From Burkholderia sp. 4M9327F10 (GTDB taxonomy: Bacteria > Pseudomonadota > Gammaproteobacteria > Burkholderiales > Burkholderiaceae), in NCBI RefSeq assembly GCF_005503145.1, contig NZ_SCNV01000071.1, forward strand, positions 1 to 38,439: 38,439 bases of DNA. Reading direction: 5' to 3'. Below the pieces are notes generated by a model. That model was not told where the DNA came from. It was given only the letters and a program-made list of their open reading frames with translations, and made no database searches. Positions within the stretch are counted from its first letter, which is position 1. Each line of letters starts with the position of its first letter. The position numbers were made by a program, and so were the translations under genes. Shown piece by piece: positions 24,777 through 32,968 of this stretch.

Positions 24777-27750
24777 CGACTGATTTAAATTGGAAATCGA
24801 TGGTCGGATCGAGCGGCAGGATGGGACGCAGCAGGTCCAGCAGATAATCGCCAAGCCGGTTGATGTGTTCGCGCCGATAGGGCGACAGCCTTGTGAGCAC
24901 CTCGGCGTCGATGGGATGTCCCTTCTCCTGCAACTCCTTCAGCTTGCGTGACATCCATTGCACGTTGTACAGGATCACCATGTTCGCCACGAGGTGGTTG
25001 TACTTGATGATCTTGCGCTGCTCGTGCCGCACGTTCTCGGCGATCACGCCTTCGCCGCCGAACATCAGCCACTGGGCGAAGTCGTTGAACTGCTCGCTCT
25101 TGTTCGTCTGCGCGTGGATCGTGCGGCGCAGTTCCGGATCGTTCAGATACTTGAGCAGGAACAGCGTCCGGATCACACGCCCGAGCTCACGAAACGCAAA
25201 ATACAGCTTGTTCTTCGTGCTTTCGGACCCGAGGCGGCGCAGGATCGTTGACGGCGTCATCCGGCCCGCCTTGATCGACACGGCAACGCGCATCATGTCC
25301 GCGTAATGCCGCTCGATCAGACTCCAGTCGATCGTTTGCCGGCAGAGGCTGTCGATGTGTTCGTATTTGCGGCGCCTGTCGGCCTTGTACAGCACCAGGT
25401 CCTTGATGTTGCGCATGCGCGGCATCAATCCGATGCCCATCACGTACGACAGTCCGAACACGGGGCCGCTTTGCGCCTGCGTATCGCCGTGGATCGTATC
25501 TGGCTTGATGTCGGCACCGTTCTCAATCAGGCCGTCGAGGATGTAGACCGCTTCGTGCACGCCGCACGGAATGAAGTGGCTGAACAGCGCGATGTACATG
25601 TCCGACACGTGATAGTAGCCGATCCCACCGTAGCCGCCATACCGGAAGTGATACTCCGACAGCAGATTCTGCTCGTACAGGCTCCACTTCGTGCCGTCAG
25701 CCGATGCATGCTTGCCGCTGCCCCAGTATTTCGGCAACGCGAACTGGTTAAACGCGTTAACCACCTTCACGATTGCCCTGTCGAGGCGTTCTTCGGTCAC
25801 GTGCTTCAGGTTCAGCCACGCGACCTGCTTGCGGCTGAGCCCCTTCACCGAGCGCGCGGTCTGGCTCGGTCCGAGATTGCAGCCGTAGCAGAACAGTGTG
25901 CTGATGAAGCGCTTGCGCGGATCATCGACCTTCGCGTCGAAGCCGGACAGAGGTCCGAACAGTTTATGGAGATCGAGCCACTGCTCGGTCTCGGTGAGCA
26001 GATCCAGGATACTGACTTCGTGCATCGATGCCTTGATGGCCTGATCGATCAGCGTGAGACTGGGCAGTTCGGGTTCCTTGCCCGGTTTATGGATGATCAG
26101 CCCGTCGTTACCGATCTCGATGCTGTCGTTCTCAGGGAAGCCAGCATCGGTCTCGTCCAGCGCCGTGCCCAGTTGCTCGCGCAACTGCTTCACGAAAGTC
26201 TTCGCGTCCGTGGGCAGGCCAACCGTTTCGCAATAGCGAGGCAGTTCGCGCCGCAATTCTTCGTCCGAAACCTCGTGGATCCGATAGTCGTCGTATTGAT
26301 CGCTGCCTTCGACATAGAGATCGCCCGAATTGAGTTCGCGCATGATCTGGTGGAACACGCACAGTTCGAAGAAGCGCCGATGCAGCATGCGGCTGTCGCG
26401 CCCGTGCGGGAACACGGCGCGCCCCCATTTCTCAGGCATCCAGTCGAGCGGCAGATTCGCGAGATCGTTGTCCGTGAGCAGCAGATATTCACGATGCGCG
26501 GAGCGGAACCCCTGCAGCCATGCGAGCGCGATCAGCACGGACCGGTCCTGGGAGCTTGAGCACAACGGCAACGCGTCCAGGCACAGGAACAACAAAGAGC
26601 GCTGTGTCCTGTATGGCACAAGCATGAACGGCAGATCGAAATTCCCGGCGTAGGCAATGTGATCGTTGCACTGTACGAGCGTGGCGGCCGGGTCGCCGAG
26701 CGCCGCACGAATCTTCGGCAACCGCTGACGCTCCGACACTTCATCGTCCTGGAGAATCTGCAGTACGTCGCGGAACTGTCCGACCAGGCCGTCGACGGCC
26801 TCCGCATGATCGAGCCGGTACTTCTGCATCTTCGTCTTCGCATAGGCCTCGTACCTGCGCATGATCTTGATGAAGATTTCTGCGACGTCGTCGAGTGCCT
26901 TCTGAAGCTGTGCCTGGATGAACAGTACGGCGAGCGCGTAGCGCTTGTTGATCTTGAGCGACCTGAGTTCCGCGACATCAAGCGCACGTGCCTCGATGAC
27001 AAGCTGCTCACGCTTGCTGACCGATAACCTTTCGGGCAATCCCGGTAGTCCGTCGGCGAACGCCCGGATGCCATCAATGTGCTTCAGGAAGCTGGCGACC
27101 GCACGTGTGGTCGGCTTCTTCGGCTCCCGCTTCAGGTCCTCCCAGCCGGATTTGCCGCTCGTGACGATCAGCAGCGCGTCGAGTCGGCCTCTCAGCGTGT
27201 CGTCGAGGCCGCTGATGATGTCCCGGTAGATCGCCTCGTTGACTGCGTTGCGCCCCTGCGCGGCTATCCGCTGCAGCGTCGCGAGCGGCGGTAACTCGTA
27301 GCGACGCCGGACCAGTTCCTCGAGCAGGACATTAACGATGTCGGGCAGTTCGGCCTTTGTCCGTGCCTCTTCGCGGGCAAGTTCGGCGAGCCACGTCATG
27401 TCGTCGTTGTCGAACGGGTGAATGCCGAGGTGGATGCGCAGCAGTTTCTGATGGCGGATCCGGGTGCCGGACTGATCGTAGCGCGTGATGGCTGCCCGTT
27501 GCAGTGGGCGGGCGCGCAGCGCCAGTCGAACATGGTCGACGATCACGAGCGGCACGTCTGCCAGCATCGGGAAATAGCCCAGGCGTTGCAGCAGCTTCAT
27601 CTGCGTCATGAACAGAACCGCCGTCGACTCCTGACGGACCTGTCGGCGCACGTAGCGGATCTCGGCGGGTGTCGGCGTGAACGCGGCCAGTTCTGTCTCG
27701 CCCGGCGCAGCGGGCAGAACTGGATAGACGGGATCATGGGCGATTGTCAC
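24772..27750 (-). CDS. tnpA: Tn3-family transposase TnpA
   Basis: A 992-residue transposase of normal length for the Tn3 family. The N-terminal DUF4158-type DNA-binding region (PAEIRYVRRQVRQESTAVLF) is present, and the C-terminal catalytic domain carries the DDE triad at D685 (ASADGTKWS), D756 (IHGDTQAQSG) and E900 (FGGEGVIAEN), spacing close to that of Tn3 itself. It binds the terminal repeats and carries out replicative transposition. Its ATG overlaps the stop of the recombinase gene (ATGA), so the two are coupled. The frame is intact, so the protein could be active even though only one terminal repeat was recognised. Confidence 0.95.
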   Translation of the reverse strand: MTIAHDPVYPVLPAAPGETELAAFTPTPAEIRYVRRQVRQESTAVLFMTQMKLLQRLGYFPMLADVPLVIVDHVRLALRARPLQRAAITRYDQSGTRIRHQKLLRIHLGIHPFDNDDMTWLAELAREEARTKAELPDIVNVLLEELVRRRYELPPLATLQRIAAQGRNAVNEAIYRDIISGLDDTLRGRLDALLIVTSGKSGWEDLKREPKKPTTRAVASFLKHIDGIRAFADGLPGLPERLSVSKREQLVIEARALDVAELRSLKINKRYALAVLFIQAQLQKALDDVAEIFIKIMRRYEAYAKTKMQKYRLDHAEAVDGLVGQFRDVLQILQDDEVSERQRLPKIRAALGDPAATLVQCNDHIAYAGNFDLPFMLVPYRTQRSLLFLCLDALPLCSSSQDRSVLIALAWLQGFRSAHREYLLLTDNDLANLPLDWMPEKWGRAVFPHGRDSRMLHRRFFELCVFHQIMRELNSGDLYVEGSDQYDDYRIHEVSDEELRRELPRYCETVGLPTDAKTFVKQLREQLGTALDETDAGFPENDSIEIGNDGLIIHKPGKEPELPSLTLIDQAIKASMHEVSILDLLTETEQWLDLHKLFGPLSGFDAKVDDPRKRFISTLFCYGCNLGPSQTARSVKGLSRKQVAWLNLKHVTEERLDRAIVKVVNAFNQFALPKYWGSGKHASADGTKWSLYEQNLLSEYHFRYGGYGGIGYYHVSDMYIALFSHFIPCGVHEAVYILDGLIENGADIKPDTIHGDTQAQSGPVFGLSYVMGIGLMPRMRNIKDLVLYKADRRRKYEHIDSLCRQTIDWSLIERHYADMMRVAVSIKAGRMTPSTILRRLGSESTKNKLYFAFRELGRVIRTLFLLKYLNDPELRRTIHAQTNKSEQFNDFAQWLMFGGEGVIAENVRHEQRKIIKYNHLVANMVILYNVQWMSRKLKELQEKGHPIDAEVLTRLSPYRREHINRLGDYLLDLLRPILPLDPTIDFQFKSVA

Positions 27751-29426
27751 ACGGAAGTCCGCCGTGCAAAGATGCCTTCGATCTGCCGCATGCGCTGCAC
27801 TTCGTCGTCATCCAGGTAGACTGAGGTCGTCGAAATCGACGCGTGACGCAGGTTGTCTCTTACGCTCGTCAGCGTGGCGCCGCCAGCGAGGGCATGTGTC
27901 GCGTGCGTATGGCGCATCCAGTGTGGTGTCGCTCGCCGCAGCTTGCCGGCAAGCTGCGGGTGATCCGCCTCGATGCTGTCGGCCGCAGCATGGAAGAAGC
28001 GGCGCAGGATATCTCTCAACCGCGGCGTGGTGATCCCGCCGGGCGTATCGAGATGGCCGAGCAGTGGCGTATCCGGCGACCATCGCGCCGGGCTTACGGG
28101 CAGGCCGCGCTGCGCCAGGTGCTGGTCCAGCGCGAAGCGGGCAAGCGGCGGCAGTACGACCTTGCCGACCTTCGCGCCCTTGCCGGTCAGATGCAGCCAC
28201 CGTTCGCCGCGCGCGCCGTGTTCGATGCCACCGAGCGTGACGCCGACCAGCTCGGCCGCCCGCAGGCCGGTTCCATAACCGAAGTCGAGCACGAAGCGCA
28301 GGCGTTGCGCGGCGGGGACCGTCCAGCCGTACGACCACTCCAGCCCATCGGCAATGGTCCGGACCAGTTCCCACTCGCCGGCCGTAAAGGCACGGGCGAC
28401 ATCCAGTTCTCCGTTGCGCTGCGCGCCACGTACCTTGAGGCCCGCGAATGGATTCGCCAGCACGTATCGTTGTTCGATCAGCCAACGGAACATCGCGCCG
28501 AGCACCGACAGTGCATAGGCGATGGAGTCCGGCGACAGCGCGCCCGTGAACGGCCGCCATTCGGGCGATGATCGTGGGCGTGCGGGTGCGACCCAGCGGG
28601 TGCGCGGTGCCGGGTGACGCAAAAATGCGCGGTATGCCGTCGCATCCTCGCTCGTCAACGACGACAGCGCGCGGCCACGCTCGACGATCGCCCAGAGCAG
28701 CAGGCGCTCGGCTTCCCTGCGATAGGCACGCTGCGTCTCGACGGCCTCGCGCCGTTCGAGCCATGCGCTGATGGCCTGCCAGTCGTTATCGGCATCGAGT
28801 GCGCACATCGTCTTCGGCGCGCGAAAGGTGCCGCGCGAGCCGTCGACATCATGCGGCACACGGATATTCTCCCACGGCACCACGGGTTCCCGCATCGCCG
28901 TCACGACCAGTGCGCGAGCCCGTTCGGTCAACTGCGGGTGGGCGGCAAAGAAGGCTTCAACGTGACGTGCGCTGCGCATGCCGAGTCCGGGAATCGCGCG
29001 CCACCAGCGCCGGCGACGGGGAATCCGGACGGTCAGATCGGTCAGTGTCCGGATGCCGTGCCGGTGCAGCACTGAAACGACGCGCGGTGACAGCCATGCG
29101 TCGATCAGATCACTCACCTGTGGTTGCGGGAACGCAAGTGTCGGCAGGATATCCAGCGCCCGGGTCACGGCCCTGCGGTGACGGGCCCGTTCGCTGGCGG
29201 TGCACTGGAACAGCGGGACGAGATCGGTGCGGTGACGGCTGAGCGCAAAACCAGCGAGTTGCCGGCGAATGCGTCCGATCACGCCGCGCGCAGACCTGCC
29301 ACCGTCGAGTGCGTGCGGGCAATAACGTTCGACCGCCTCGCGCGAGCCGACACCTGCGTACCACGCACGTAGCGCGGACAGGGACGCGGTGTCAGGAAAA
29401 GATGGTGGCGACGGAACGTTCGGCAT
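27747..29426 (-). CDS. Tyrosine recombinase with DUF3701-type N-terminal domain
   Basis: A 559-residue site-specific recombinase. The first ~100 residues (SLSALRAWYAGVGSREAVER) match the phage-integrase-associated DUF3701 type, followed by a helix-hairpin-helix-like stretch (IPGLGMRSARHVEAFF), a SAM-like core-binding domain (~215-340) and the catalytic domain with R389 (GTGLRAAEL), H502 and R505 (HWMRH), H528 (LRHAS) and nucleophile Y537 (TSVYLDDD). Such enzymes can act as the resolvase or integrase of Tn3-like elements. It overlaps tnpA by four bases. A perfect -10 hexamer TATAAT lies only six bases before its ATG, suggesting a leaderless or very short-leader mRNA. Confidence 0.9.
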   Translation of the reverse strand: MPNVPSPPSFPDTASLSALRAWYAGVGSREAVERYCPHALDGGRSARGVIGRIRRQLAGFALSRHRTDLVPLFQCTASERARHRRAVTRALDILPTLAFPQPQVSDLIDAWLSPRVVSVLHRHGIRTLTDLTVRIPRRRRWWRAIPGLGMRSARHVEAFFAAHPQLTERARALVVTAMREPVVPWENIRVPHDVDGSRGTFRAPKTMCALDADNDWQAISAWLERREAVETQRAYRREAERLLLWAIVERGRALSSLTSEDATAYRAFLRHPAPRTRWVAPARPRSSPEWRPFTGALSPDSIAYALSVLGAMFRWLIEQRYVLANPFAGLKVRGAQRNGELDVARAFTAGEWELVRTIADGLEWSYGWTVPAAQRLRFVLDFGYGTGLRAAELVGVTLGGIEHGARGERWLHLTGKGAKVGKVVLPPLARFALDQHLAQRGLPVSPARWSPDTPLLGHLDTPGGITTPRLRDILRRFFHAAADSIEADHPQLAGKLRRATPHWMRHTHATHALAGGATLTSVRDNLRHASISTTSVYLDDDEVQRMRQIEGIFARRTSV

Positions 29427-29432
29427 CCGGAG

Positions 29433-29438
29433 ATTATA
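29433..29438 (-). promoter_or_regulatory. -10 hexamer six bases before the recombinase start
   Basis: TATAAT on the minus strand ends six bases upstream of the ATG at 29426. Transcription from it would begin at or near the start codon. No convincing -35 or extended -10 accompanies it. Confidence 0.4.
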
Positions 29439-29514
29439 GGCAACGTGATGGCAATGGAGCTGCAGGTCAGGGGTGGCGCGTTTCCCGAAATGGGAGTTTT
29501 GCCAAAAAATGTAG

Positions 29515-29544
29515 CCCTATCGATAACATGGGTTAGCGATAGGG
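29515..29544. repeat. Candidate recombination core site of the Tn3-like element
   Basis: Two 13-base arms, CCCTATCGATAAC (29515-29527) and GTTAGCGATAGGG (29532-29544), are inverted with one mismatch around a 4-base centre. The size and symmetry fit a tyrosine recombinase core site, and it lies about 90 bases upstream of the recombinase gene, where internal resolution sites of such elements are found. Confidence 0.55.
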
Positions 29545-29934
29545 ACGCACCTTGCTGGTATGTCGGCAAACGAACGCGGCGGCATCTGATGGGCGTCGGC
29601 CTACGCCGGAGTCGCTTGTCGACCCTTGTAGCCGATCATCGAGCTGGGAGCAGCCGGACTCGCCTATGGATTGGTCTCGGCTTTTCTAGACGCGAGCAGC
29701 AGTTGAGCTTGAAGAAAGTCAGCAATCAAGTCCAATCCGGTGTTCTTATCGGTCGCTATCTGCCACTTGCTCAACATGGGCCGGCTCACCCCACACAAGC
29801 TGTTCTTCCAATCGCATACCTGGTCAACCCGAGACTGAGACAGTCTTCCCGGGGGGGGCGGTGGTATGCGGCGGTCCCCGAAGTCGACTCGACGCTCTCA
29901 GATCTTGCTCCGTTGAATATTACAAATTTTATGA

Positions 29935-29962
29935 TTGACCGATTGTATGACATGAATATAAT
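29935..29962 (+). promoter_or_regulatory. Near-consensus promoter of the catabolic operon with operator-like core
   Basis: TTGACC (29935-29940) and TATAAT (29957-29962) are separated by 16 bases, an almost ideal sigma-70 promoter. The spacer contains ATTGTATGAC (29942-29951), a sequence that recurs with one change (ATTGTCTGAC, 37523-37532) before the GntR gene, making it a candidate binding site for that regulator. The predicted leader to the first gene is about 138 bases. Confidence 0.65.
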
Positions 29963-30107
29963 TTGATCAGCGAATCTGGTGAGGGTGAGGTGGAGGACGT
30001 TGGTCGGGAGCAGGCACATTGAACTTTCGTTCCGGTAAGCATCCTCGAAGCTCAAACGGGTAAGGCTGAGATAGCGAGCGCGAGATAAATCAAGGTGGAG
30101 ACAGGCA

Positions 30108-31460
30108 ATGGCGCTAGACGAGACGATGGTCACTGCAAGGAAAGGGTGGTCCGACGGACTGACGAAGATGCATTGGAAGATCCTTCTGGGAAGCTTCCTT
30201 GGTTGGATCTTCGATGGATATGAAGCGCTGACGCTCATCGTCGTTATGGTGCCTTTGCTACATACGGTTCTTACTCCAGCGCAGTCGGTTACGCCGACGT
30301 TTTACGCAGGACTGTTGCTTGGTATGACTTTGCTGGGATGGGGCATCGGTGGGTTGGTAGGCGGCGTGCTGGCGGACTATCTTGGGCGAAAGAAGGTGAT
30401 GATGTGGTCGGTGTTCTTATACGCAGTTTTCTCGGGCGTTACTGCGGCGGCCGACGACTTCTGGACACTTTGTGCATTACGCTTTCTGATCGGTTTGGCC
30501 ATGGGTAGCGAGTGGAGCACAGGCATCGCGCTAGTATCGGAAACATGGCCGGAGAGGGCGCGAGCGAAAGGAGCAGGCTTTCTGCAATCGGGTTACGGTT
30601 GGGGTACGTTCCTCGCGGCGAGCATCTGGTATGGCCTCTCATCGTTGAATCCACTAGGGTCAGATACATGGCGGTTGATGTTTATGATTGGTGCCGTGCC
30701 GGCAATTTTCGTTCTATATCTTCGCCTTAGTGTTAAGGAATCCGAAAAATGGATGGAGGCGGTGAAGAATAGACAATGGATCGACAGTAATGACACGCGC
30801 ACGCCATCTGCCGAACATCGAGACGGGAAAAGGCCGTTTCCGCTCGCATATCTTTTCCGCAAACCTGAGTCGCGACGTAGAACGCTGCTTGCATTGGTTC
30901 TTTCAGTCGTCACGTCAGTCGGATGGTGGGCTATTTCGACATGGTTGCCGGTTCACGCAGTAGCAATCGCCAAGGCTCAAGGTGTTGCAGATGCGACAGC
31001 CTGGGGGCCAAGAGTTTCGATCGCTTATACCGTCGGCGCGATCGTCGCATATACCGTCGCTGGTTTTATCGTCGATGCGATCGGCCGTCGTGCGTTTATT
31101 TCTCTGTCCTTCGTCGGGTGCTTCGTCATGACGATCGTGACCTATGGGTGGGTCGAGTCTGTAGGAACGATGCTTTATGTGGCGCCAGTCAACGGATTCT
31201 TTACGCTCGGGTGCGCGTACGTATGGATGGCAATTTATCCGGCTGAGCTGTTTCCCTCCTCGGTTCGTGCAAGTGCAATCAGTCTCATCTTCAACGGTGC
31301 TCGGTTGTTGGCATGGGTCTTTCCGATTATTGCAGGGGAGATGATCCGCTCCTTTGGCGGTGCGTCCGAAGCGGCATTGACAATCGGCTGTATCTACTTG
31401 GTGGGCATACTGGTTCCGTGGCTCATGCCGGAGACAAGCAATCAGGCCCTGCCCGATTAG
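30108..31460 (+). CDS. MFS transporter, metabolite:H+ symporter type
   Basis: A 450-residue major facilitator protein with the usual 12 hydrophobic segments. The signature after the second helix (GGVLADYLGRKKVMM), a D-G-Y-E motif in the first helix (GWIFDGYEALTL) and GSEWSTG in helix 5 are typical of metabolite:H+ symporters that import aromatic or other organic acids. A GGTGGAG ribosome binding site precedes the ATG. It is the first gene after the strong promoter at 29935 and is followed 36 bases later by a CMD-family gene, so it probably imports the substrate of the pathway. The substrate cannot be read from the sequence. Confidence 0.9.
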   Translation: MALDETMVTARKGWSDGLTKMHWKILLGSFLGWIFDGYEALTLIVVMVPLLHTVLTPAQSVTPTFYAGLLLGMTLLGWGIGGLVGGVLADYLGRKKVMMWSVFLYAVFSGVTAAADDFWTLCALRFLIGLAMGSEWSTGIALVSETWPERARAKGAGFLQSGYGWGTFLAASIWYGLSSLNPLGSDTWRLMFMIGAVPAIFVLYLRLSVKESEKWMEAVKNRQWIDSNDTRTPSAEHRDGKRPFPLAYLFRKPESRRRTLLALVLSVVTSVGWWAISTWLPVHAVAIAKAQGVADATAWGPRVSIAYTVGAIVAYTVAGFIVDAIGRRAFISLSFVGCFVMTIVTYGWVESVGTMLYVAPVNGFFTLGCAYVWMAIYPAELFPSSVRASAISLIFNGARLLAWVFPIIAGEMIRSFGGASEAALTIGCIYLVGILVPWLMPETSNQALPD

Positions 31461-31496
31461 GTGTTGTTCGCAGAACATTGTTCAAGGAGAAGCGGA

Positions 31497-31907
31497 ATGC
31501 CGTTACCCCCGGAGTTCGATACCCCTGAGTTCAGGAAGGGACTGGCCGTGCGCCGCGAAGTGCTTGGCTCGGAGTACGTCGACAAGTCGGTCAATGAAGT
31601 CGATGATTTCATGAAACCGATGCAGAAAATGACGACGGAGTGGTGCTGGGGTGCGATCTGGACCCGGCCGTTGCTGGACCGCAAGACCCGCAGTCTGATC
31701 AATCTGGGGATGCTGAGCGCTCTCAACCGTCCGAATGAGGTCAGATTGCACGTCCGCGGCGCACTGAACAACGGAGCGACGCCGGAAGAGATTCAGGAAG
31801 TGCTGTTGCAAGCCTGTATCTATTGCGGCGTGCCGGCGGCGCTCGATAGTTTCAAGATCGCCGCCGACGTGATCAACGAAACGAAGGGCAATGCGCTATC
31901 CGAATGA
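31497..31907 (+). CDS. Carboxymuconolactone decarboxylase (CMD) family protein, first copy
   Basis: A 136-residue CMD/AhpD-superfamily protein. The ATG at 31497 is preferred over an upstream frame opening because AAGGAG lies just before it. Family motifs: TTEWCWGAIW, RKTRSLINLGMLSAL, the conserved histidine in LHVRGALNNG, and IYCGVPAALDSF. PcaC-type members decarboxylate 4-carboxymuconolactone; others are peroxidase-like or of unknown activity. No CxxC peroxidatic motif is present, which favours the PcaC-like group. It is clearly paralogous to the second CMD gene at 35578, about half of the aligned residues being identical by eye. Its actual substrate is unknown. Confidence 0.88.
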   Translation: MPLPPEFDTPEFRKGLAVRREVLGSEYVDKSVNEVDDFMKPMQKMTTEWCWGAIWTRPLLDRKTRSLINLGMLSALNRPNEVRLHVRGALNNGATPEEIQEVLLQACIYCGVPAALDSFKIAADVINETKGNALSE

Positions 31908-31920
31908 GAGGTGGAATCAT

Positions 31921-31940
31921 CAGTCGGCCAGAACCGACTG
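31921..31940 (+). repeat. Hairpin between the first CMD gene and the dehydrogenase gene
   Basis: CAGTCGG (31921-31927) and CCGACTG (31934-31940) form a 7-base stem with a 6-base loop, 14 bases after the CMD stop. There is no U-tract; it may stabilise or process the operon mRNA. Confidence 0.35.
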
Positions 31941-32042
31941 TGTCCTCGCGACGATACGCGTTTAGCTTCGGTGCGGTGGCGTTCCAATTGTTCACGACAC
32001 GTCGGCTGATTGCAGGCAGGCGGATAAGTACGGAGTCGCGGT

Positions 32043-32936
32043 ATGGATAGGGCAATCGGGTTTGTTGGGCTAGGCGCGATGGGTTGGCCGATGGCCAGCC
32101 ATCTGGTCAAGGGTGGGTATGAAGTATTTGCATTCGACGCAATGCCTGAGACCCTGGAGAAATTCACCGCCGAGGTAGGCGGGCACGCATGCGCATCCTT
32201 GCGCGATGTTGGCACGGCGGCACAAATCGTCATCACTATGGTGCCGACAAGCAAGGTCGTCAGGGCAATAGTGTTGGGAGAGAACGGTATCGCGAGCGCG
32301 CTGCGTCCTGGTGCCGTCGCGATTGATATGAGCTCAGGCGTGCCGGGAGAAACGGTGGAGTTGGCCGCCGAGTTGGAGGCACGAGGCATTGAGCTGGTAG
32401 ACGCGCCCGTATCCGGCGGAACTCGCCGCGCCATTACAGCGGATCTGACGATTATCGCGGGCGGCGGGGCAAAAACGATTGAATCGATCACGCCGATTCT
32501 GCGCACGCTGGGGAGATCAGTCACGAGGATGGGATCGATCGGTGCGGGGCAGGTGATGAAGGCACTCAACAATCTCGCGCAAGCCGGCAGTTTTCTCATT
32601 GCACTCGAAGCATTGCTGATCGCGAAGAAGTTCGGTTTGGATCCAGATCAGGTCGTCGATGTCCTGAATTCCTCATCTGGAATGAACTACAACACGCAAA
32701 CTAAATTCAAGCAGTTTCTATTGTCAGGAACATTCGCTGCGGGGTTTTCTCTTGATCTGTTGGTAAAGGACATCGGTATCGCACTGCAATTGGCCGATCA
32801 ACTCGACGCAATCGTTCCGATCTCATCGGCATGCCAGACAGCATGGTCGGAGGCGCTTGATAACCTCGGCGCGGGCCACGACCACACTGAAATTGCGAAA
32901 GTAGCAGCGCGTGCGGTCGGCGTGACCTTTCCGTGA
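32043..32936 (+). CDS. NAD(P)-dependent 3-hydroxyisobutyrate dehydrogenase-like oxidoreductase
   Basis: A 297-residue member of the beta-hydroxyacid dehydrogenase family. The Rossmann motif GFVGLGAMGWPMASHL begins at residue 6, the substrate-binding DAPVSGGTRRA motif lies near residue 121, the catalytic lysine is K173 in GQVMKALNN, and a cofactor-contact KDIGIALQLAD segment lies near 240. Such enzymes oxidise 3-hydroxyacids (3-hydroxyisobutyrate, tartronate semialdehyde in reverse, and others) with NAD(P). A GGAG ribosome binding site precedes the ATG. The next gene, an aldehyde dehydrogenase, begins at or just after its stop, so the pair may act in sequence on a hydroxyacid and its semialdehyde; this is inference. 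Confidence 0.9.
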   Translation: MDRAIGFVGLGAMGWPMASHLVKGGYEVFAFDAMPETLEKFTAEVGGHACASLRDVGTAAQIVITMVPTSKVVRAIVLGENGIASALRPGAVAIDMSSGVPGETVELAAELEARGIELVDAPVSGGTRRAITADLTIIAGGGAKTIESITPILRTLGRSVTRMGSIGAGQVMKALNNLAQAGSFLIALEALLIAKKFGLDPDQVVDVLNSSSGMNYNTQTKFKQFLLSGTFAAGFSLDLLVKDIGIALQLADQLDAIVPISSACQTAWSEALDNLGAGHDHTEIAKVAARAVGVTFP

Positions 32937-32968
32937 GCGTCGCGCACCAACATATCCATGAGGAAATA

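Larger units (their letters stand above)
24741..29545. mobile_element. Tn3-family element with tyrosine recombinase (right end not found)
   Basis: The left boundary is set by the terminal repeat abutting the imuA remnant. The element carries tnpA and an overlapping upstream tyrosine recombinase gene, then a candidate recombination core site at 29515-29544. This resembles Tn3-family members that resolve cointegrates with a tyrosine recombinase rather than a serine resolvase. No cargo genes are evident. The right terminal repeat and target duplication were not found, so the given right edge is only the end of recognisable element parts; the element is probably truncated or rearranged there. Confidence 0.6.
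29427..30107. other. Gene-free gap between the Tn3 element and the catabolic operon
   Basis: About 680 bases without a credible gene; frames in it have no recognisable family. Its left part holds the recombination core-like site (29515-29544) and its right part the strong promoter at 29935-29962. A long C-then-G run sits at 29848-29859. A right-hand copy of the Tn3 terminal repeat was looked for here and not seen. Confidence 0.5.

Noticed and set aside
25306..26559. 417-codon plus-strand frame opposite tnpA
   Set aside because: Antisense to the transposase, which shows a complete DDE triad; no independent family features.
29612..29650. Possible right terminal repeat of the Tn3 element (shared AGTCGCTT and a few nearby bases)
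   Set aside because: Only about 8 contiguous bases match and the outer tip shows no G-run or similarity, so this is probably chance.
29445..29966. 173-codon plus-strand frame right of the recombinase gene
   Set aside because: Runs through the core-site inverted repeat and the operon promoter and resembles nothing known; composition is random-like.
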